This document shows positions 36,177 to 45,027 of a DNA stretch of 64,000 nt, in pieces; the stretch's first letter is position 1; the number at the start of each line of letters is the position of its first letter. The notes below the pieces were generated by a model that was not told the DNA's origin, made no database searches, and saw only the letters and a list, made by a program, of their open reading frames with translations. Source of the stretch: Pseudobutyrivibrio ruminis DSM 9787. Lineage in GTDB: Bacteria; Bacillota; Clostridia; Lachnospirales; Lachnospiraceae. Location: the NCBI RefSeq assembly GCF_900218035.1, contig NZ_OBMR01000002.1:1-64000 (forward strand). Reading direction: 5' to 3'. A program made the translations under genes and the position numbers.

Positions 36177-38258
36177 ATGAAGACATTTACAATGGATTTG
36201 GCTGGTAGAACACTTCGTGTTGATATCGGCAGAGTTGCTGCACAGGCTAATGGAGCAGCATTTATTCAGTATGGTGAGACTACAGTTCTTTCAACTGCAA
36301 CTGCATCAGACAAGCCTAGGGATGGTATCGATTTCTTCCCACTCTCTGTTGAGTTTGAAGAAAAGACATACGCTGTTGGTAAAATCCCTGGTGGTTTCAA
36401 TAAGAGAGAGGGTAAGGCATCTGAGAACTCAGTTCTTACATCTCGTGTTATTGATAGACCTATGCGTCCACTTTTCCCAAAGGATTATCGTAATGATGTA
36501 ACACTTAACAACATGGTTATGGCAGTAGATCCACAGTGCCGTCCTGAGCTTGTTGCTATGCTCGGTGCAGCTATTGCTACATGTATTTCAGATATCCCAT
36601 TTGATGGCCCTTGCGCTATGACACAGATGGGTATGATCGATGGAGAGTTTATCGTAAACCCTTCACAGGAGCAGTGGGATAAGGGCGACCTTAAGCTTAC
36701 AGTTGCTTCTACAAGAGAAAAGGTTATTATGATTGAAGCTGGCGCAAACATCATCCCAGAGGATAAGATGATTGAAGCTATCTACAAGTGTCATGATGTT
36801 AACCAGACAGTTATCGCATTCATCGACGAGATGGTTAAGGAATGCGGTAAGCCAAAGCATGAGTATACATCATGCGCAATTCCTGAGGAGCTCTTCGTAA
36901 AGATGAAGGAAATCGTTACTCCTGAGGAGATGGAAGGTGCTGTATTCACAGACGAGAAGCAGGTTCGTGAGGAGAATATCCGTCAGATTACTGAGCGTCT
37001 TGAAGAAGCATTTGCTGATAACGAAGAATGGCTTGCTGTTCTTGGTGAGGCAATTTACCAGTACGAGAAAAAGACAGTACGTAAGATGATTCTTAAGGAT
37101 CACAAGCGTCCAGATGGTCGTGAGATCACACAGATTCGTCCACTTGCTGCAGAAGTAGATATTATTCCACGTGTTCACGGTTCATCTATGTTCACTCGTG
37201 GACAAACACAGATTTGCGATGTTGTAACTCTTGCTCCTCTTTCAGAGGCTCAGAAGATCGATGGTCTTGATGCTTTCGTTACTGAGAAGAGATACATGCA
37301 TCACTATAACTTCCCTGCATACTCAGTAGGTGAGACAAAGCCTTCTAGAGGACCAGGACGTAGAGAAATTGGACACGGTGCACTTGCAGAGAGAGCACTT
37401 CTTCCAGTACTTCCTACACCAGAAGAATTCCCATATGCAATCCGTGCTGTATCTGAGACATTCGAGTCAAATGGTTCTACATCAATGGCTTCAACATGTG
37501 CTTCATGTATGTCACTTATGGCAGCTGGTGTACCTATCAAGGCTATGGTTGCTGGTATTTCTTGCGGTCTTGTTACAGGCGATACAGATGACGATTTCGT
37601 TCTTCTTACAGATATCCAGGGTCTTGAAGATTTCTTCGGAGACATGGACTTCAAGGTTACAGGTACAAAAGAAGGTATCACAGCTATCCAGATGGATATC
37701 AAGATTCACGGTCTTACACGTCCAATCGTTGAAGGTGCTATCGCACGTTGCCGCGAGGCTAGATTCTTCATCATGGACAACTGCATGAGCAAGGCAATCG
37801 CTGAGCCACGTAAGGAAGTTGGCGAGTATGCTCCAAAGATTATCCAGCTTTCAATTGATCCAGAGAAGATTGGTGATGTTGTTGGTCAGCGTGGAAAGAC
37901 AATCAACGAAATCATTGCTAGATGTGATGTTAAGATTGATATTACAGATGACGGAAATGTTTCAATCTGTGGTACAGATGCTGCAAAGATGGATGAGGCT
38001 AAGAGAATGATCGAAATCATTACAACTGATTTCGAGCAGGGCCAGATTCTTACAGGTAAGGTTGTAAGCATCAAGGAATTCGGTGCATTTATCGAGTTCG
38101 CTCCAGGCAAGGAAGGAATGGTTCACATTTCTAAGATTGCTAAGGAAAGAATTGACAGAGTGGAAGATGTTCTTACTCTTGGTGATACTGTTAAGGTTGT
38201 ATGCCTTGGCAAGGACAAGATGGGACGCATCAGCTTCTCTATTAAGGATGTTCAGTAA
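36177..38258 (+). CDS. pnp: Polyribonucleotide nucleotidyltransferase (PNPase)
   Basis: Phosphorolytic 3'-5' exoribonuclease of RNA decay. The 693-residue product has two RNase PH-like domains (first with GETTVLSTAT; second with IHGSSMFTRGQTQ-type VHGSSMFTRGQT and SNGSTSMAS), a KH domain (IGDVVGQRGKTINEI) and a C-terminal S1 domain (GKVVSIKEFGAFIEF). ATG at 36177 follows AAGGAG; a TTG 15 bases earlier is in frame but lacks a site. Followed by a strong terminator. Confidence 0.98.
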   Translation: MKTFTMDLAGRTLRVDIGRVAAQANGAAFIQYGETTVLSTATASDKPRDGIDFFPLSVEFEEKTYAVGKIPGGFNKREGKASENSVLTSRVIDRPMRPLFPKDYRNDVTLNNMVMAVDPQCRPELVAMLGAAIATCISDIPFDGPCAMTQMGMIDGEFIVNPSQEQWDKGDLKLTVASTREKVIMIEAGANIIPEDKMIEAIYKCHDVNQTVIAFIDEMVKECGKPKHEYTSCAIPEELFVKMKEIVTPEEMEGAVFTDEKQVREENIRQITERLEEAFADNEEWLAVLGEAIYQYEKKTVRKMILKDHKRPDGREITQIRPLAAEVDIIPRVHGSSMFTRGQTQICDVVTLAPLSEAQKIDGLDAFVTEKRYMHHYNFPAYSVGETKPSRGPGRREIGHGALAERALLPVLPTPEEFPYAIRAVSETFESNGSTSMASTCASCMSLMAAGVPIKAMVAGISCGLVTGDTDDDFVLLTDIQGLEDFFGDMDFKVTGTKEGITAIQMDIKIHGLTRPIVEGAIARCREARFFIMDNCMSKAIAEPRKEVGEYAPKIIQLSIDPEKIGDVVGQRGKTINEIIARCDVKIDITDDGNVSICGTDAAKMDEAKRMIEIITTDFEQGQILTGKVVSIKEFGAFIEFAPGKEGMVHISKIAKERIDRVEDVLTLGDTVKVVCLGKDKMGRISFSIKDVQ

Positions 38259-38274
38259 AATTAGATTTTATTTG

Positions 38275-38303
38275 GCGCCTGACATTAGTCAGGCGCATTT
38301 TTT
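38275..38303 (+). terminator. Intrinsic terminator after pnp
   Basis: Perfect 9-bp stem GCGCCTGAC/GTCAGGCGC with an ATTA loop, followed by ATTTTTT. Confidence 0.92.
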
Positions 38304-38314
38304 AAGGAAAAACT

Positions 38315-40228
38315 ATGTTACTTAATGTTTCGCATATTTTTAAATCATTTGGAGAAGATGGCATTATAAAAGATGCCACTTTTACTGTGGATGAGGGTTC
38401 TAAAGTAGCTATCGTTGGTAACAATGGAACAGGAAAGTCGACCCTATTAAAAATAATAGTTGGAGATTTACCAGCGGACAGTGGTGAAGTTACTCTTAAG
38501 AAAGATGCTACAATGGGCTATTTAGCTCAGTATCAGGAGGATTCCTTTGGTAGTAGCATTTTAGATACAGTGCTTAGTGCCCGTGAAGATTTGCTTTCCA
38601 TGGAAAAACGTCTTTCAGACATGGAAATGGAGATGTCAAATCTTGATAGTAAAGATGCTGCGGCCTTTATGGAGAATTATCATAAGTTACAGCATCAATT
38701 TGATTTATTAGGTGGATATACATTCCGTTCGGAAGCTGTAGGCATATTAAAAGGCCTTGGTTTTGAAGGGGATGATTTGAATAAAAGCATGAATGAGCTT
38801 TCTGGAGGTCAAAAGACACGTGTTAGTTTGGGACGTCTTCTTGCATCATCGCCAGATTTGCTCTTATTAGACGAGCCTATAAACCATTTGGATTTGAATT
38901 CAATCGTGTGGTTGGAAGGATATTTATCTTCATATAAAGGCGCAGTTGTAATTGTTGCTCATGATCGATATTTCCTTGATAAAATTGTAGATCATGTTGT
39001 TGATTTATCCTACGGACGCACTAGTGTATATACAGGAAACTATACAGCTTTTTCTGAGCAAAAGGCTTTATATCAGCTCACTTATGAGCGCAGTTATGAA
39101 AAGCAGCAAAAGGAAATAGAACACCAGAAAGCTGTTATTGAAAAGCTTCAATCCTTCAACAGAGAAAAATCCATAAAAAGAGCTGAAAGCAGAAAGAAAA
39201 TGCTTGATAAGATTGATATTATGGATGCTCCCGATAAGGATATGCCTAGAATGCGACTCACTCTTGAGGTGGAAAAGGAAAGTGGCAAGGATGTTTTAGA
39301 TTTTTCTCATGTGACAAAATCATATGATGATAAAAATATCTTTACAGACTTATCCTTTGAGGTTCATAAAGGGGATAGAATTGCCATTTTAGGTGATAAT
39401 GGTACAGGAAAGACTACAATCCTTAAGTGTATCAATGGTCTCACGGATTTTGAATCTGGAGAGATTCGCTTTGGAGCAAATGTTACTGTAGGATATTATG
39501 ACCAGGAGCAACAGGGGCTTACTGAGTCAAACACTATCTTTAGTGAGCTTCATGATGCATATCCATATCTTACAGAGACACAGGTTAGAAACACATTAGC
39601 TGCATTTATGTTTACAGAGGATGATGTTTTTAAACGCATTAGCGAGTTATCAGGTGGAGAGCGCGGACGTGTTTCTCTTGCAAAGCTTATGCTTTCTAAG
39701 TCTAATCTTTTAATCCTTGATGAGCCTACAAACCATCTAGATATGGATTCGAAAGAAATGCTTGAGGAAGCACTTAACGAATATGATGGAACTTTGCTTT
39801 ATGTAAGTCACGATAGATATTTTGTTAACCGTACTGCAAATATGATTCTTGAACTTTCAAATGGTCATTTTACAAAGTACCTTGGCAATTACGATGATTA
39901 TATTGCAAAGAAGGAACAGCTTTCTGTAGCAAATGTTGTCTCAACCCAGGAATCTGTAGCTGATTCTAACGCTACAGCTGCAAAGCTTGATTTTAAAGAA
40001 CAAAAGAGAATTGAAGCAGAAAAGAGAAAGCTTCAAAACAAAATCTCAAAAATTGAAGAAGAGATAGAAAAACTAGAAGAAAAAAAGGCAAAGATTCAAG
40101 ACGAATTCTTAAAGCCAGAGAATATGACAAATTCTGCAAAACTCAACGAATTAACTGCAGAACAGAATGAAATAGATTCAAAATTGGAAGATTTATATTC
40201 TCAGTGGGAGGAGTTAAGTTTATCTTAA
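38315..40228 (+). CDS. ABC-F family ATPase
   Basis: Soluble twin-ATPase that acts on the ribosome rather than in transport. The 637-residue chain has two nucleotide domains: Walker A GNNGTGKST with LSGGQKTRVSLG and LLLLDEPINHLD, then GDNGTGKTT with LSGGERGRVSLA and LLILDEPTNHLD. The ABC-F linker between them is rich in charged residues (about 240-310), and the C-terminus is a coiled coil. The first Walker B has Ile where Thr is usual (EPINHLD). YdiF/Uup-like by layout; no direct sign of drug resistance. It starts only 11 bases after the pnp terminator. Confidence 0.92.
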   Translation: MLLNVSHIFKSFGEDGIIKDATFTVDEGSKVAIVGNNGTGKSTLLKIIVGDLPADSGEVTLKKDATMGYLAQYQEDSFGSSILDTVLSAREDLLSMEKRLSDMEMEMSNLDSKDAAAFMENYHKLQHQFDLLGGYTFRSEAVGILKGLGFEGDDLNKSMNELSGGQKTRVSLGRLLASSPDLLLLDEPINHLDLNSIVWLEGYLSSYKGAVVIVAHDRYFLDKIVDHVVDLSYGRTSVYTGNYTAFSEQKALYQLTYERSYEKQQKEIEHQKAVIEKLQSFNREKSIKRAESRKKMLDKIDIMDAPDKDMPRMRLTLEVEKESGKDVLDFSHVTKSYDDKNIFTDLSFEVHKGDRIAILGDNGTGKTTILKCINGLTDFESGEIRFGANVTVGYYDQEQQGLTESNTIFSELHDAYPYLTETQVRNTLAAFMFTEDDVFKRISELSGGERGRVSLAKLMLSKSNLLILDEPTNHLDMDSKEMLEEALNEYDGTLLYVSHDRYFVNRTANMILELSNGHFTKYLGNYDDYIAKKEQLSVANVVSTQESVADSNATAAKLDFKEQKRIEAEKRKLQNKISKIEEEIEKLEEKKAKIQDEFLKPENMTNSAKLNELTAEQNEIDSKLEDLYSQWEELSLS

Positions 40229-40243
40229 GCATTTATTAAGTCT

Positions 40244-40283
40244 TTGTTAAAATCTTGACATAGTTTTTGTGTGATTTTATAAT
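40244..40283 (+). promoter_or_regulatory. rex promoter with Rex-like operator
   Basis: TTGACA (40255-40260), 17 bases, TATAAT (40278-40283): a consensus promoter. TTGTTAA-AATC-TTGACAT (40244-40261) matches the Rex site TTGTTAANNNNTTAACAA at 12 of 14 defined positions and covers the -35, so autorepression is likely. Confidence 0.75.
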
Positions 40284-40317
40284 TAAGATTGAAAATTGTA
40301 ATTAGGAGGTATATGGT

Positions 40318-40944
40318 TTGGATAAACAGATTTCACAAGCAGTCATCAGAAGACTTCCTAGGTACTACAGATATTTGGGCGAACTTTTAGACGATGGTGT
40401 TGAAAGAATTTCATCAAATGATTTAAGCAAGAGAATGCATGTTACAGCATCTCAGATTAGACAGGATCTTAACAACTTTGGTGGTTTTGGCCAGCAGGGT
40501 TATGGATATAATGTTGCATACTTACATGATGAAATAGGAAATATCTTGGGAGTTAACGAAACACATAATGTTATCGTTATCGGCGCTGGTAACTTAGGCC
40601 AGGCTATTGCAGGTTATGTTAAATTTGAGCGTGTAGGCTTCAAAATTATTGGATTATTCGATGTTAATCCTGAGCTTAAAGGAAAGTTGGTTAGAGACAT
40701 TCCTGTTCAGATGCTTGACGAGCTTCCAGAATTCATTAAGCATAATGATGTTGAGATTGCAGCTTTGACATTGCCAAAGTCAAACGCCAGATCTACAGCT
40801 TTAAAGCTTGTTTCTCTTGGTGTTCATGCAATTTGGAACTTTGCTCATGTTGATTTAGATGATATTCCTGATGTTATTATAGAGAATGTTCATTTATCAG
40901 ATAGTTTGATGCAACTTTCTTATAACATTACTCAACAGAAGTAG
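40318..40944 (+). CDS. rex: Redox-sensing transcriptional repressor Rex
   Basis: Senses the NADH/NAD+ ratio and represses fermentation genes until NADH rises. The 208-residue product has the N-terminal winged helix (about 1-80; AVIRRLPRYYRYL, SKRMHVTASQIRQDLNNFGGFGQQGYGY split here), then a Rossmann domain with GAGNLGQA (89-96) and a C-terminal swapped helix. TTG start at 40318, with AGGAGG upstream. Its own promoter carries a Rex-like site. Confidence 0.97.
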   Translation: MDKQISQAVIRRLPRYYRYLGELLDDGVERISSNDLSKRMHVTASQIRQDLNNFGGFGQQGYGYNVAYLHDEIGNILGVNETHNVIVIGAGNLGQAIAGYVKFERVGFKIIGLFDVNPELKGKLVRDIPVQMLDELPEFIKHNDVEIAALTLPKSNARSTALKLVSLGVHAIWNFAHVDLDDIPDVIIENVHLSDSLMQLSYNITQQK

Positions 40945-40954
40945 GTGAATGTAT

Positions 40955-41713
40955 ATGGCGGACAGGGATTTTACAACTGCCATTTCCAAAATCAAGGTTC
41001 CTATGCTTATTTTGGATCAGAAATGGCATAGACTTTTTGCTTTAGGTGGAAAGCCAGAACAGGTTAAAGAGCTTGAAAAGCAGGAAAATGACTTACTGAA
41101 ACGTGAGGCTGAGCTTAAAAAGGAACTTAAAGACCTAAAGAAGGTCAAAGAGAATTTAATGGCTTCAGTCATGTCCAATATGGAAGGAACATCAGATTTG
41201 GTTTCCAAGAAGTTGGATGATGATAAAAGGCTTTTGGAAGAGTGCAAAGAACGTATTGAGTCAAATGAAGACGAGCTTAGTGAGCTTCCACAGAAGACAG
41301 ATGATGTTAATCGAGAATTGATGTTGGCTACCATGGATTATTGCTATGACAAACTTCGCACTAATTCCACAGAAGCCGAGGAAATCACTAACTGGATTAA
41401 GGACGTCAGGGTTCAGCTTAAGAAAAACGTTATTCGTAAGCATAATCGTGAGATTAACAATAAAGAGATTTATTCATATATGCATGATGTTTTTGGTATG
41501 GAAGTGCTAAATCTATTTGATATGCAGAATGGAGATTTCTATATTGGCACAATCGATGACAAGGGCGAGCCAGTTAAAGCAGCTGCAGACAAGCAGGATG
41601 ATAACGACAAAACAGATTTATCTGATATTCAGCTTGAAGAGGTAGATTTGGAAGCTGTTTCTAAAGAATCAAAAGAAGATACAGAGGAAGCTGAGTCTTC
41701 CGCAGACGAATAG
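40955..41713 (+). CDS. Uncharacterised coiled-coil protein next to rex
   Basis: I do not recognise this family. The product has about 252 residues: an N-terminal block (FTTAISKIKVPMLILDQKWHRLF), a long Lys/Glu-rich coiled coil (about 35-110), a helical block with DYCYDKLRTNS and YMHDVFGMEVLNLFD, and a very acidic disordered tail (about 215-252). No TM segment or signal peptide. It follows rex by 10 bases and so shares its promoter; ATG 40949 is an alternative start. A strong terminator follows. Confidence 0.65.
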   Translation: MADRDFTTAISKIKVPMLILDQKWHRLFALGGKPEQVKELEKQENDLLKREAELKKELKDLKKVKENLMASVMSNMEGTSDLVSKKLDDDKRLLEECKERIESNEDELSELPQKTDDVNRELMLATMDYCYDKLRTNSTEAEEITNWIKDVRVQLKKNVIRKHNREINNKEIYSYMHDVFGMEVLNLFDMQNGDFYIGTIDDKGEPVKAAADKQDDNDKTDLSDIQLEEVDLEAVSKESKEDTEEAESSADE

Positions 41714-41728
41714 AATTCACTGTTTTTT

Positions 41729-41764
41729 AAAAGACTAAACACTATAATGTTTAGTCTTTTTCTT
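41729..41764 (+). terminator. Intrinsic terminator after the rex operon
   Basis: Thirteen-bp stem AAAAGACTAAACA/TGTTTAGTCTTTT with a CTATAA loop; the T-run continues TCTT. Confidence 0.88.
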
Positions 41765-41821
41765 ATATATATGGTATCATTATTAGTGTGATAATTTACG
41801 TATTTCGAGAAAGGAGTATTT

Positions 41822-42703
41822 ATGGAAGACGGGTCCAATCCCTATTTAATTATTTTTTTATTGGCTATTGTTGTTATTGAAGCAATAGAGCTAATTATTT
41901 TGTACAGAAGGTCTAAGCAAGAAAATATTACCGAGGAAGATGTTATTTCTCTTGTAAATGAGGGGCACGAGGATGGCAATATTTTGGCCTCCGAAGCAGC
42001 TATGATACAGAATATCTTTGAGTTTTCTGATACCGATGCAAAGGATATCATGACTCATCGAAAAAGCATCGTTGCTGTGAACGGTGATAGTACCTTGCGT
42101 GAGGCTATAAATTTTATAAATGAGAATAATATGAGCCGTTATCCGGTTTATATTGAGGATTTAGACAATATCATTGGCATTTTACATATAAAGGATCTAC
42201 TCACATACTATGATAAGGATATTGATAATGTGAAAGTTAAGGATTTACATGAACTTATGTCAGTGGCTGAGTTCGTTCCAGAGACACATGGAATTAATAC
42301 TTTATTTGCTAAGATGCAGTCCAAAAAGCGCCATATGGTTATCGTAGTTGACGAATATGGACAGGTTTCCGGCTTACTTTCCATGGAGGATATTCTTGAG
42401 GAAATCGTTGGAAATATTGAGGATGAGCATGATGAGGAAGAAAACTCTATAGAGGTTAAGACAGAGGATTCCTTTGTGATGGATGGAGGAACTTCTCTTG
42501 AAGAGGTTGAAGAAATTCTTGGTACAAAGTTATCGGATGATTATGAAACACTCAATGGATACTTAATTTCCTTAAATGGCAAGATTCCAGAAGACGGTAG
42601 TTCCTTTACTTTGGAGGATGATAATTACGTTTTTTATATTAAAAATGTATCCGATAAAGTCATAGATAGCGTATATGTTAGACGCAAAAGGCACGTTGAA
42701 TAA
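41822..42703 (+). CDS. CBS-pair/CorC-domain protein with single TM anchor
   Basis: The 293-residue product has one TM helix (about 9-28) instead of the full DUF21 membrane domain of CNNM/HlyC proteins. The family linker (NIFEFSDTDAKDIMTHR) leads to two CBS domains (about 75-200, with MSRYPVY and VVDEYGQVSGLLSMEDILEEIVG) and a C-terminal CorC_HlyC domain. Related proteins take part in Mg2+/Co2+ efflux. With only one helix it may be a regulatory partner. AAAGGAG precedes the ATG. Confidence 0.88.
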   Translation: MEDGSNPYLIIFLLAIVVIEAIELIILYRRSKQENITEEDVISLVNEGHEDGNILASEAAMIQNIFEFSDTDAKDIMTHRKSIVAVNGDSTLREAINFINENNMSRYPVYIEDLDNIIGILHIKDLLTYYDKDIDNVKVKDLHELMSVAEFVPETHGINTLFAKMQSKKRHMVIVVDEYGQVSGLLSMEDILEEIVGNIEDEHDEEENSIEVKTEDSFVMDGGTSLEEVEEILGTKLSDDYETLNGYLISLNGKIPEDGSSFTLEDDNYVFYIKNVSDKVIDSVYVRRKRHVE

Positions 42704-42762
42704 AAGGCCGTGATTTGTTATAATTTTTTGAGATTTAGAATAGAAAAGAGGTAAATAATTTT

Positions 42763-43491
42763 ATGTCAGGACATTCAAAGTTCGCAAATATTAAGCACAA
42801 AAAAGAAAAGAATGATGCTGCAAAGGGTAAGATTTTTACAATAATTGGTCGTGAGATCGCTGTAGCAGTTAAGGAAGGCGGCCCAGACCCTAATAATAAT
42901 TCTAAGCTTCGTGATGTTATCGCTAAGGCTAAGGCTAACAACGTACCAAATGCAACAATTGAAAATGGTATCAAGAAGGCTGCTGGTAACGCAGATGCTG
43001 TAAATTACGAGTCTGTTACATACGAAGGATATGGTCCTAACGGTACAGCTATTATCGTTGACTGCCTTACAGACAACCGTAACCGTACAGCTGCTAACGT
43101 TCGTTCAGCATTTACAAAGGGCGGCGGAAGCATCGGTACACCAGGTTGCGTATCTTTCATGTTTGATAATAAGGGTCAGATTATCGTTTCTAAAGAGGAT
43201 TGCTCTATGGAAGCTGATGATCTTATGATGATTGCACTTGATGCAGGTGCAGAAGATTTCTCTGAGGAAGAGGATTGCTTCGAAATCTATACAGCTCCAG
43301 AGGATTTCTCAGCAGTTAGAGAAGCTCTTGAGGCTGAAAACATTCCTATGGCTGATGCTGAGGTTACAATGATTCCTCAGACATACGTTGATCTTACAGA
43401 TGAGCAGGATCTCTACAAAATCAATAAGATTCTTGATCTTCTTGATGATGACGATGATGTTCAGAACGTATATCACAACTGGAATGAGTAA
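42763..43491 (+). CDS. YebC/PmpR family (TACO1-like) protein
   Basis: The 242-residue product has [19 protein letters not shown] and the motifs [14 protein letters not shown] and [15 protein letters not shown] of the family, annotated as a DNA-binding regulator and more recently linked to translation of proline stretches. Acidic C-terminal domain. GAGG site upstream. Stands alone between the CBS gene and glgA. Confidence 0.96.
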   Translation: MSGHSKFANIKHKKEKNDAAKGKIFTIIGREIAVAVKEGGPDPNNNSKLRDVIAKAKANNVPNATIENGIKKAAGNADAVNYESVTYEGYGPNGTAIIVDCLTDNRNRTAANVRSAFTKGGGSIGTPGCVSFMFDNKGQIIVSKEDCSMEADDLMMIALDAGAEDFSEEEDCFEIYTAPEDFSAVREALEAENIPMADAEVTMIPQTYVDLTDEQDLYKINKILDLLDDDDDVQNVYHNWNE

Positions 43492-43515
43492 ATAAAAATT
43501 GAGGGGTTTATAATT

Positions 43516-44964
43516 ATGAATAAGATACTTTTCGCTGCCAGCGAGTGCGTACCATTTGTCAAAACCGGCGGATTGGCAGATGTTTGTGGAGCACTTCCTA
43601 AGGAATTCTCAAAGGAGTACTTTGATGTAAGGGTGGTTTTGCCATACTACACATTTATTCCAGAGAAATACAAGAAGGACTTCAAGTTTTTAACTAGCTT
43701 CCAAATGAACATGGGACCACTTGTAGGTACTAGATATGTTGGCGTTTTTGAATATGAGTTAGATGGGGTTACTTATTACTTCATCGATAATCATGATTAT
43801 TTCGATTGTTTCTATCCTTATTCTGAGGATAGATGGGATCTTGAAAAGTTTATATTCTTTGATAAGGCTGTTTTATCAATGCTTCCACTTATCGGATTCC
43901 AGCCAAATCTTATTCATTGTCATGATTGGCAGACAGGTTTTATTCCTGTTTATTTAAAGAATGATTTCCAGGGAGACCAGTTCTTCTGGGGAATGAAATC
44001 AGTCATGACTATTCATAACCTTAAGTTCCAGGGTATGTGGGACACAAAGACAGTAGCAGGTATTTCTGGCTTGTCTATGAATTTATTTACACCAGATAAG
44101 CTTGAATACAAAAAATGCGGAAATATGCTTAAGGGCGGTCTTGTTTATGCAGACTATATCACAACAGTTTCTGCAACCTACTGTGACGAGATTCAGACCC
44201 CATACTATGGAGAGGGGCTAGATGGCTTGCTTCGTGCTCGTCACTACGACATGCAGGGCATTGTTAATGGTATTGATAACGATGTATATGATCCTGCTAA
44301 GGACTCTAAAATCTACAAAAACTTTGATGTTTCTACATTCCGTAAAAACAAAAAGGTTAATAAGGCAAAGCTTCAGGCTGATTTAGGTCTTGAGGTTGAC
44401 CCTAAGAAATACATGATCGGCCTTATTTCTAGACTTACAGATCAAAAAGGCCTTGATCTTATCAATTATTGCATTGAAGGAATAGTTGATGATTTTACTC
44501 AGCTTGTTGTTATTGGTACAGGCGAGTCAAAGTACGAGAATATGTTCAGGCATTATGCATGGAAGTATCCAGAGAAGATTTCTGCTAACATTTGTTATGA
44601 CGACAATCTTGCGCATAAGCTTTATGCGGCAGCGGACGCATTTTTGATGCCTTCAAGATTCGAGCCATGTGGCTTGACACAGCTTATTTCATTTAGATAC
44701 GGTACAGTTCCAATTGTTCGTGAGACTGGTGGTCTTAGCGATACAGTTGAAGCTTTTGATGAGTACAAAAAGACAGGAGATGGCTTCTCATTTGCAAATT
44801 ACAACGGTGACGAGCTTCTTAACACTGTAAATTACAGTAAGTTTGTATTTTTCGATAAAAAGACTCAGTGGAATAAAATGGTTGAGCGTGGCATGAACAA
44901 GAACTATTCTTGGGCTGTACAAAAAGAAAAATACGAAAATATTTACAACTATTTGATAGGTTAA
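43516..44964 (+). CDS. glgA: Glycogen synthase (ADP-glucose type)
   Basis: Adds glucose from ADP-glucose to growing glycogen, GT5 family. The 482-residue product starts MNKILFAASECVPFVKTGGLADV, with the ADP-glucose-binding KTGGL (16-20), then HCHDWQTG, and the C-terminal half with SRLTDQKGLDL and the retaining-GT Glu motif FEPCGLTQL. No glgB, glgC or glgP is beside it. Terminated by a strong hairpin. Confidence 0.96.
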   Translation: MNKILFAASECVPFVKTGGLADVCGALPKEFSKEYFDVRVVLPYYTFIPEKYKKDFKFLTSFQMNMGPLVGTRYVGVFEYELDGVTYYFIDNHDYFDCFYPYSEDRWDLEKFIFFDKAVLSMLPLIGFQPNLIHCHDWQTGFIPVYLKNDFQGDQFFWGMKSVMTIHNLKFQGMWDTKTVAGISGLSMNLFTPDKLEYKKCGNMLKGGLVYADYITTVSATYCDEIQTPYYGEGLDGLLRARHYDMQGIVNGIDNDVYDPAKDSKIYKNFDVSTFRKNKKVNKAKLQADLGLEVDPKKYMIGLISRLTDQKGLDLINYCIEGIVDDFTQLVVIGTGESKYENMFRHYAWKYPEKISANICYDDNLAHKLYAAADAFLMPSRFEPCGLTQLISFRYGTVPIVRETGGLSDTVEAFDEYKKTGDGFSFANYNGDELLNTVNYSKFVFFDKKTQWNKMVERGMNKNYSWAVQKEKYENIYNYLIG

Positions 44965-44978
44965 CAAATAGTAATTTA

Positions 44979-45010
44979 CAAAAGAGAATAGCTTGACTAT
45001 TCTCTTTTGA
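44979..45010 (+). terminator. Intrinsic terminator between glgA and ftsK
   Basis: Thirteen-bp stem CAAAAGAGAATAG/CTATTCTCTTTTG with a CTTGA loop. Arms are rich in A and T, so it may work in both directions. Confidence 0.75.
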
Positions 45011-45027
45011 TTGTAAGAGGTTATATA

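Noticed and set aside
37304-37702. Long antisense and shifted frames inside pnp and groEL
   Set aside because: Strong codon bias in highly expressed genes leaves stops rare in other frames; products look random.
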